A stretch of 54,075 nucleotides of DNA from Branchiostoma floridae (lineage: Eukaryota > Chordata > Leptocardii > Amphioxiformes > Branchiostomatidae). Shown in pieces: positions 15,365 through 24,900 of the stretch. A program made the translations under genes and the position numbers. Position 1 is the stretch's first letter; every line of letters begins with the position of its first letter. The notes under the pieces are model-generated. The model made no database searches. It was not told the origin of the DNA and saw only the letters and a list, made by a program, of their open reading frames with translations. The stretch spans positions 7,636,114 to 7,690,188 of the forward strand of contig NC_049987.1 of NCBI RefSeq assembly GCF_000003815.2, given 5' to 3'.

Positions 15365-15481
15365 TAATCTCCAAGCAGATCCTACGGTGCCATAAGATAG
15401 TATCAAAGCTGGCCAGGGACTATAGCCGGCTAAGGGAGTTTGATACTATACATAACGCACCGTGGATCTGGTTCGAGATTA
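15365..15481. mobile_element. MITE, TAATCTCC termini
   Basis: Inverted ends TAATCTCC and GAGATTA are flanked by the 8-base direct repeat GTAGTATT (15357-15364 and 15482-15489). It is related to the copy at 22177-22358. There is no coding capacity. Confidence 0.85.
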
Positions 15482-18480
15482 GTAGTATTGAGGACTTCAG
15501 ACATGTCCTAACTAATTTATCTATTTATTGATCTTGTAGGGTAGTCCCTTCAGTCTAACAGACTGATTTCCAAGGGAGCCCTGTACTAATATATACAATA
15601 CATGTACATCTCTGACAATTGATTCGTGATCCTCGATTGCAAGTTTTCTCGTTGGACGGCTTCCAAACCAGGACTTAAGACGTGTGGTTATTAATAACTA
15701 TAATGAAAATGCCATCAAAAGGCATCGAATTTCGGAACATCCAATCGTCATTTTGCAGGAGTGGTGGTGAAACTGGATACGGTATTAGAGACGGGGGTAC
15801 GGGAGTTTGTATTCATGAACTTGCCGTGAGGTCTTCACCTTGGCCGGTGTTTCGACGCATATTCGATATCAGCGGCGGAATGAGTAATTCCCGAGCCCAA
15901 AACGGGGGCTTTAAAAATAACGGCCGCGACCCCAGACGGACCGCGGCTGACGACCCGTGACCGCCGCGGGAAAAATTATACAGGCCGCCATTAATCTCGT
16001 TCCCAGACATGACGAATGGTTCAAGGTTTTCTCATCACTCTGGGGACGAGTCAGCGTACTCTTACGAACAAGGTATTTCTCTAGGGCGATATCGCTGCGA
16101 CCGCCCTGCGACCGAGCGATTTGACAGAGCGCTCAGAATTTCTTCGATAAAAACAACTGTTTGTATGCTTTGTGTGTTTCGTTGTCTTTTCAGTTATACT
16201 TTTACATTTAGCATGATATTACAATCATGAAGGCAATGGTTACACAGATCCAACTTAGGTCGCAGCGAAGTCGTAGTGCGATCGGCATCTAGCGGAATGG
16301 AGTATCAATCAGTTGTGGTGCCATAACAGACTTTCAGCTATCATTACCTCAGCCATTCGTTCTAACGGTTATATTAGTGCCAATTCGATTTTTGTCCATT
16401 CACCATACCGGGTAATCATGAGGGCTAATGGCTTTGCTAATAGTGTCAGCGGACGTATTTCCCCGCTGTTTAGGTCATCAGGCCTCATTTCACGCCAGCA
16501 GGGCCAATGCCCGGATGTGGGATGTAGGGTGATGTGTGAAGGGCGTTGAAATCCAGTCGGGTAAGAGGAAGGGGTGCCCCATATATCACAAGACCACAAG
16601 ACGTTCTTGGCACGAAGTTTCTAAGTTTGATGTTCTGTTGATCTGGTTTTAAGATGGTAGATTCTTCAAACTTCGAAGGTTTTATCCTTCAGAGATTCAG
16701 AATATTAGAAACTACAATTTCGTTTACAAATCCAGGAATACGGTATTCCTAAAAAGTTGATAAAGTTAACGAACTTTCCAAAGCTATATAAGAAATTCGT
16801 GTTAATTTTACCTCTACTATTCCCACATGTTATCTTCCGTTAGATATTTACTCTAGCTTGGATATTTACAGTACCAAGATTCAATGAAAACGATGGAGAG
16901 CAGCGTGAATCAGAAAGTTCACATCTTAGATCAGAAAACTCAGAAAACATAGCTCAGAGGCTGCATGACGGATATACGATGAAACACCGTCTGCTTTAGG
17001 TGCCTCCGCACATCCTGTGGTAACGGGACGGATTTGAACTTGCTAACTTGAGTCCCTTGCCAAATAACAGAACCTGAGACACTTCCGTTCTTCTCCGCTG
17101 GTTCTTAATAAGCCTCCTCCGTGTCTAAGACGAAACTGGATGCGCTGGAGAATAGTTGCAGAGACTTAAGGATTGTTCCCGAGACTTATCCTAAGTGACA
17201 GCGCAGAAAATTGGTTTCAGTGGGGGTGACGGCGCCAGCGGTGCACGGGGGACTCCACGGTTTAACTCGTCTGTTGTATGTTTGACCTTGTCGTCCATTC
17301 ATTTTCTGTGAGCAGACAAGAGAGAACCGCAGTGACAGAGGGTAGAAACAATGAGAGATGTGAACATTTTTTGCCTGCTCAGTACTGAACTGATAGACTC
17401 TGGGGTCTCTAAGGCCCCCTTTTGCACCAGTCAGTGATCCCTGAGCCACCGTAAAACGACCGACATTGGATTCGTGTGACTCCTCATAATTGGAATATTG
17501 TGCATGGTGTATAATTATGATCTAAAATACAAGAAACCCACAAAACGTGAACGAATCCGTTCTCTATCTTCGAAATTCGTTGTGATCACTCAACCTCGAT
17601 GGAAAAATGTGTAAACAAAACACACCACGACGAAAACGAATGTTGGAAAAATCAGATTGACAAACGAAAGGCGAATTCGACGTAGGTTTGACTTGTACTC
17701 CCCTTTCTCCACTACCCCGTGGTACTTAGTTACAGATTTGTCCCCTATAGAGTAGAAGTTTGCGCCGCGTTCCCAAAGTTCGCGCCAACTCGGCAAACAG
17801 GTGGTTCGGATTGAACGGGACTTTGCCGCCGAGTGATTGAAAAGTTTTCAGACTCGTTTAACGCAATGTGTTTGTAGGCGGGTTACAGGGCCGCGGAATT
17901 TGCTTAGTGCACGGGTTGGTTTCCGCTGAGATGCGAACCTGTGGTATATGTTGGTGTTTAGTAAGTAGCTTTGTTCGTATCATCATTTGAGAGGGTAGTC
18001 TTCTTTCCGCAATGATGGTATGATACATATTTGTATGGCATAGATTTGTCTTTTAGTCCCTACTTCTTGAATGAACAGAGCCAGTCTTAAACAGGGCCTC
18101 AAGTTCAGTCCCATCTCTACTCTATCGGTCTGACAAGGCGAATTGTGTCAGTGAAAATGGATGGTAAACAGCTTGTGGCTTGGGTAATTTCCTGTGATAT
18201 GACAGAGTATTTCCTGTACAGCAAGCTTCTGTGACCTGGACTGTCTAATATCCCTCTCCCAAGTGGCGGACGCTGTGTTCTAGCAAGCGTTATGCCAACA
18301 TAAAACTTGACATTGTTTTCGTGGAAGCTGATCTATCACTGAACTTACTTATGTACTTGTTCAAGAGGGCGACGAGAGAGTAGAAGTTACCCTTAATTTA
18401 TCGCGGTTTTCTTCATCAACGTTAAGTTCAGTAGCGAATGGATAGAATTTTGATCACAATCTGTATCAGGCTAACGTCAC

Positions 18481-18641
18481 ATTTCCAAACCGGGGCCCGG
18501 CCGCGGTGTTTGTGGAAACGAAAAATAGAAATTTAGGTAAGATACAAATAATGGCCCAAAACCTGTGTAGTTTTTCTTATATACTTTTATATCATACTTA
18601 TCGTTCCCGAGAGCTGCACGGCCGGGCCCCGGTTTGGAAAT
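18481..18641. mobile_element. MITE-like inverted repeat with GC-rich ends
   Basis: A perfect 23-base inverted repeat starting ATTTCCAAACCGGGGCCCGG bounds a 161-bp element ending 179 bases before the sim exon at 18821. No target-site duplication is visible. Confidence 0.75.
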
Positions 18642-18820
18642 ATGAAGTAGGCCTAAGAAGACGTTCTCGGCTCTGTAAAATGAATACGATTCAATGAAGA
18701 ACAATTTGAAACTCACAATATTTTTCTGTATTCCAGGTATATATAACATTGAATGGCATGTATACATGTAGTTTCCGCTTGGTTGTATTCTAAGGTTTCT
18801 GTTCCTTCCTCTCGTTGCAG

Positions 18821-18906
18821 GACTGGGAGATGTGTGGGGCCAGAGAAGTAGCAGCAGTAGCGCGATGGATGCGATAGGCAAAGAGCTCGGCTCGCACCTA
18901 CTACAG
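18821..18906 (+). CDS. sim: sim exon: bHLH to PAS-A linker
   Basis: The acceptor is ctcgttgcag. The exon opens with two bases that complete a Gly codon, then encodes [10 protein letters not shown]...KELGSHLLQ, matching the vertebrate stretch after VFPE. It ends in phase 0 at cag/gtaaac. A second in-frame donor, ctgcag/gtacaa, lies 21 bases further on. Confidence 0.95.
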
Positions 18907-21900
18907 GTAAACTCGCGACTCCTGCAGGTACAACATAACTTATTCACCTACATGTCGTGGTAAGGTGGTGGGACTTGGTGTTTTATCTTTAAGGACAATG
19001 AACTGTTGGTATTAAAGATGGTAGAACAGACCGATCCAATAGCCCCGCCGATCTCCGTCTTAACATAGAAAAGCAAAACAGAGACATAAAAACGCAAACA
19101 TTTGATGGACTTGCAGCCTCTCTCTAATTGGTCGAAACTGCTAATATTCATGCCGTCATTGGTTGAATTGCTAATTTTGATAGACAGTCAGCTGGATCGG
19201 TCTATTCTCATGATTCTTGACAAATATAGCAGTAAAGAAGTTAGATTTGGAAAAAAATTATTCAAACTCTTTCGCTGTTATATGTTATAATGCAGATTTG
19301 TATGTAGGGTTTGGCGGAACGGGCTACTGATTGTTGTCTAGGCTCCTATTACTATTAGGACGGAAATGAATGAAACCGTGTTCAGAGGTAGTTAAGCAGA
19401 TGCTTTGTTTACCTACATCAGGAAGATTACGTCTGTACAAGAACGAACAACAGCGATGTTGTTGTTGTTGTGATGTGCAGGGGAAGAACACGATATCTTA
19501 ATTGGTGGCTAAGTGTTGGGCATAGACTTTCTTGATAGGACCGTTTATTCGGGCCAGACAAACACAGAGCTGGCCTCTGTTTGAAAAGCTCCCACAATGA
19601 TCTGCAAATTTCTGGCAGTCCAGACATCAGTCACTGTGTTCTGCATCTATAGTCTGGAAAGTCCAGACAGGCTATGTTTTATGCTATAACAGACAAAAAA
19701 CAAATCGTAAACTAATTTCACCTGAAATAAAGTCTAAAGAATGGATCCTCCTATTCTGGCAACGAACTGTCGTGGCTTTGTTCCAAATGGAGAAGGGAAT
19801 ATGTAGATGATAGAATGATCTGTTAGCAGATTCACGAAGACATGGTTTACGAAATAAACAAAAGTATTATGTTAGCACTTACTAGATTGTAAATACTGTG
19901 CATAAAATAAAATAAACAACTGTGCATTTGACAATTTCAATTTCTTCCTTTAATGTCACCATCGTTGAAATGCTCATTTGTTACGTCATCGTTCAGACAA
20001 ACAATTTTTTATGCGTTTCCTTTTTCAGACGTTAGACGGTTTCCTCTTCGTAGTCGCACCAGACGGCAAGATCATGTACATATCGGAGACAGCGTCAGTA
20101 CACCTGGGGTTATCACAGGTGAGTATACAGACTCCAGACCACAAGCAGCATGTACATCTTTGGGTGTAACAACTCTCACAATGTAAAAATACGCAAATAC
20201 AAATAATATACTACGACCCGCGACTAGCCTCACTTGATATTAGCTAGATATTACAGACTAACTCATATATTACCCCTCATTGTTTAGTGAGTCGAGTTTT
20301 AAGAATTATTTTATGTTTCTATTCTGTAGCTTGAAGTTGACTTTTTCCGAAACGTGTCATCAATGCCCTTGCTGCTGCCGTAATAACACATTATTGAATG
20401 TAAAAGTTGCTCATAAGGTATAATCAAGTGCACGGAATTAGATCTGACGGTACTCTTGTTTAAGACCAATAGTTTACGATGGTATATTGAAAAAGTAATT
20501 AATCGGAAATGAGCCGTGCCGATGCCAGATATTGTCTAATTAGGACAGGGTATCACAGGGAGAGAAGAGGTGTTGATTAATTATCTGCCTCACTAGATCC
20601 GTACCCCTGGCGGGTCTATTCATACACAGGTGAGACCCACAGAACCGTCAGGGGTTCATCAGTTAATTAGAACTTGGTTAATGTACTTTGTGAGGAGAAC
20701 CTTCACCTTGAACGTCTATAAATCGTTGACTACTATAACTTGCTTAGACATTGGCATTGCAGTATTATACATCTACTGTGGACAGTACAACAAAAACGTT
20801 TTATCTTCTTCAATATTTTGTGAGGAGAACCTTCACTTGAACGTCTATAAATCGAAGCTTCGACTTCTAAGTTGCGTCTTACACATTGGTATTGCGGTAT
20901 TCTGCATCTACTGTGGACAGAACAACAAATTGACGTTTTGTCTTCTTCAATATTCTCATCGATTTTACGACAACCCACATTACGGTACCGCCGTTTTACC
21001 CCATTAAGCATTGTTTACGGCGAAAAGTCCGCCATTAATTATGGCGATAACGATCGCCTGGGGACAACACGGCACATCCTTCACCGGCGCGAATTGGGAT
21101 GGGAATTGATGGCCAAATTAGCCGGCTACATGAAATACATAAACAGGGCACGTGTAGGCGATGAATTTTGATGACCCTTATTTCGTGGGAGGCGAATATT
21201 GTGCGGAACGTATGGGAGTGTTAATGTCCCTCTCATCGCAAAGTAAATCGAGTTTTAGATAAAAAGGTTACATTGAAAGCATTATCTTGCTATAGCCTAT
21301 CCTTGTAATATAAATAGGTAAAATAGGAAAAGGAAATGACTAATATTAGGCAACAGAATCGTTGCAATATCTGCATTATGTTGTAGTAAGATATTCTTGG
21401 GTATAAGTATGATTGGTTCTAAGTATAATCAAACAACGTTTGCCATCTTTTGAAAAATTAGATCACTCATATCAATGCAGCTCCTGTTTGACAAACACAC
21501 ATTTTCAACAACAATTGAGTGGCACACTTAAAGTAAAACTCTCGGCGTTTCTAGGTCCCAGGTAGGGAATTTAAAAGAAGACACAGCCACTGTACCTTCG
21601 ACTATTAATTGTGCATAGATTCGATAATCGTTAGATCTAGAAGTCATTAATTATTGGTTTCGATGAAAAGCTTGGGTATCTGTATCCGAGGCAACCTAGA
21701 TGTTAAACGTTGTGCCCGCCTGTTATTGTTTCAGGTGGAGCTGACAGGGAACAGTATCTACGAGTACATCCACCCTGCTGACCATGAGGAGATGGCGGCT
21801 ATCCTGACTGTTCATCAACCCATCCACACACATATCATGACAGGTTCGTCTTTCCTTTCTTCATACTACAGCAGAATGAAAGAGAACATAATAGAACAGA

Positions 21901-24900
21901 AGAGAAACAGACGTTCAGGCCGCGTGAGATTTAACAGGGGTGCTACGCAGGTACACCAGACGTGTGTATAAACTTGTTTTATGTTTAAGAGAGGATTAAC
22001 CTCAGAAATGATGATAAACAAGAAGAAACATCCGGGTTAGCGTAAATAATCATGTAACATCACACGGTATTGAGACACTGAGAAACGCGATTCAGTCATT
22101 TTTCTTCCCATTCTTTCCTTATGTTGGCATTATGGGGGAAAGTTACTGGATTTACTAGCCACATAACAGGTTTACCTAATCTCCAAGCAGATCCTACGGT
22201 AGCATAAGATAGTATCAAAAGCTGGCAGAGGAGTGAAGCCGGCTTATTGTGATGTACAGTATGTTTCGCTACATGGCAAATGGGCACCTCTTGGCTGACT
22301 ACACTCCTTGGCCAGTTTAGTACTATCTTATGTCATCGTAGGATCTGCTTGGAGATTAAGGTTTACCCCTCTGTGAACCTGTGTCAAGCTGTGATGTTCA
22401 CTTCACCAGTAGTCCGCATTTCCTGCAGACACATGTGAGGATTCTGTCCCTTCCTTTCCCACACTAGTTCTACCCTACAGACTATGTCAGAAATGTCCCA
22501 GTCTAGAAGACACCGGTTACGCAAATACTTGGAGCAGATGAATCCACGTGACCCTGAACTCTGTTCACCGTGTGTTCTCGCACGTAGCAAGTTGCCGATG
22601 CTCAAGGAACCGAAAAGAAAACCTGAGTTTGATAGAGTAACACCAAACCATCCGTATCGAGTGGTAAAGGCTAAATGTGATATCTCACTGCACTTGGGGC
22701 AACGGTGCGACACAGCTGCGGGTTCGAAAGATAACGAATTTTAGAGATAAAGAACGAATTTTCTTGCGTTTTGTGTATTTTGCTGTCTTCTGTCATACTT
22801 ATACTTATGACGCAATATCTAGATTATGAGAACAAAATCGGCGAAAATAACACAACTGTGCCGCAGTGAACGAACCCCGCAGTGCCGCACCGGTGCCCCA
22901 AGTGCACCTTAATCGTCCCGCCAGCCATGACCGGACCTGTACATCCCGACCTGTCACTCCGTCAGGGCAGCACGGCACAGGAATGTGGAGAATAACACAA
23001 AAATAGTTTCTCCAACTCCTCGTTTTTTGTTGACGCAACAGGTTTGTTGCCGGAGCCTGTTTGTAAAGATGTACAGACAACATGACCTTTACGTATTTGG
23101 AAGATCCACCGAAAACAAACGGGGGTGAGGGACAGTTCGCATGAACTTTTCAACCCGGCTGAGACGCATGGAACGGTGCAGAGTTTATACCATATGTGTC
23201 TTACATGAAGAACGCGGAGCTGAAGTTAAAATTTCAGTTTCGTCTTTTGATGTCTACATCTTCTACTGGATGGCAATTATCATATCAAGTACCTACGATG
23301 TCTTTTAGAGGCTATTAACCGAGAGGACACGTACCTCACACATTACTATTCTAGACACACGACTCACTTCCACACGTCACACAAGTATCTAGAAAGTTAA
23401 CACATCAAGTTGAGATTCACCAACGTTTTGGTCTTCAGAATGTTTCCTATAGTAATGTTCAAGCAAGATACTTTCTGTTGTTAAATCTGGACGTAAAGCT
23501 AAAGGAAATTTCCTGTCTTTCTTGCTGCAGATTTTGAGTTGGAGAGATCCTTCTTCATCAGACTGAAATGTGTTCTCGCGAAGAGGAATGCTGGACTAAC
23601 GTGTGGAGGGTACAAGGTACAAGTACTTACGCGTAGTATTTATAGATCGGCTTTCTTTTAGACTTGTATACTTTGAGGATGCCAAAGTAAGTTCAAATGT
23701 AGACATACGTGTGTCTGTATTTTTCAATAAATAGAGAGAGTCTTTCACTGAGAGAAGAGCAAAGATCATGATCACCACACTACCAAGACGCAGACCATTC
23801 TAGTATCAAACCTTTCTTGTGTCGCCGATACTTACCTACCCACTCCATTGCCCTCCAGGTTATCCACTGTAGCGGCTATCTGAAGATTAAACAGTACACA
23901 ATGGACATGGCTCCGTATGAAGGCTGTTACCAGAACATCGGGCTGGTGGCGGTAGGACACTCCCTCCCTCCGAGCGCCATCACGGAGATCAAGTTGTACA
24001 GCAACATGTTCATGTTCCGAGCTAGTCTGGACCTCAAACTCATCTTCCTGGACGCCAAGTAAGCAGGAGCATCAAACTGTGTTTTAGATCTCTAGCAATG
24101 TGCATCTGCTTGACTTAAAACAGATGTCTTAAAAATATCTTTTGACAGATAGTACCCATAACTTTAGGAGCATCAACTTGCGTCTGAAATCTTAAAGAAA
24201 ATATCTTCAAACAGATAGTAGCCATGTTAAAGAGCACCAATCTCCTTTAAAACATTTTGGTAGAAGCGAAATGCGAAGGAACATGCCACGAAGTGGCTTG
24301 CGCAAACTATAGGGACATCCCACTTGTCCCTAGTAAGACCTGTCCTTGGTGCTGAACGTGTAATCACAATCTATGCTGTTTGATCACTATGTCCGTTTTG
24401 AGCACTTTTCATATCAATCCCCGTTGCAAATCTGCTACAGACACCATTTATAACTCTATATTTCCCTACTGTACAGGGTGGCCCAGCTGACTGGCTATGA
24501 ACCGCAGGACCTGATAGAGAAGACTCTGTACCACTACGTGCACGGCAGTGACATCTTCCACCTCAGATACTCTCACCATCTATGTAAGTCACTCTTCAAT
24601 TTATCACATCATGCATATCAGACATAGTGGTACTTTTCTGACAAATAAAAGCAATTGTTGTGTCTTGTTGTTATGGCTAGGTCCCATTTTATGACAGATT
24701 CCTTTGAATGCTATACCTCCTCTACTACGCTGAGAGGGGGACTAGGAATGATAGAAAAATAATGGCTGTATACATTGAAACAAAGATATGTCTATTGTAT
24801 GACTATGACGATTGTAAACGATCACAACCATCTATGTAAGTCACTGTGGAACTTAATGTGACTTGTCTGCTGTTGTCTGCTTTAGTGGTGACATTGGCAC

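Larger units (their letters stand above)
1..18820. other. Gene-free stretch, probably sim intron 1 or upstream DNA
   Basis: I find no exon with family similarity on either strand. Open frames here are short and low in information. The first sim exon in the window begins in mid-codon at 18821, so a splice donor must lie upstream. A bHLH exon with the conserved basic region and the LLPLPSAI-type helix was looked for and not seen, so the donor is probably beyond base 1. The stretch holds three MITE-like elements (11359-11553, 15365-15481, 18481-18641), a local tandem duplication (14592-14817) and a diverged repeat pair (13019-13083 and 14456-14525). CpG-denser patches lie near 6730-7030, 13080-13460, 14810-14960 and 15880-16010 and could be regulatory. 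Outside these I see nothing specific. Confidence 0.6.

Noticed and set aside
1-18820. Scattered ACGTG motifs as SIM:ARNT autoregulatory sites
   Set aside because: A five-base motif is expected many times by chance and shows no clear cluster.
20630-21007. 125-codon open frame in a sim intron
   Set aside because: It runs through a tandem duplication and reads the same peptide-like text twice; no domain is recognisable.
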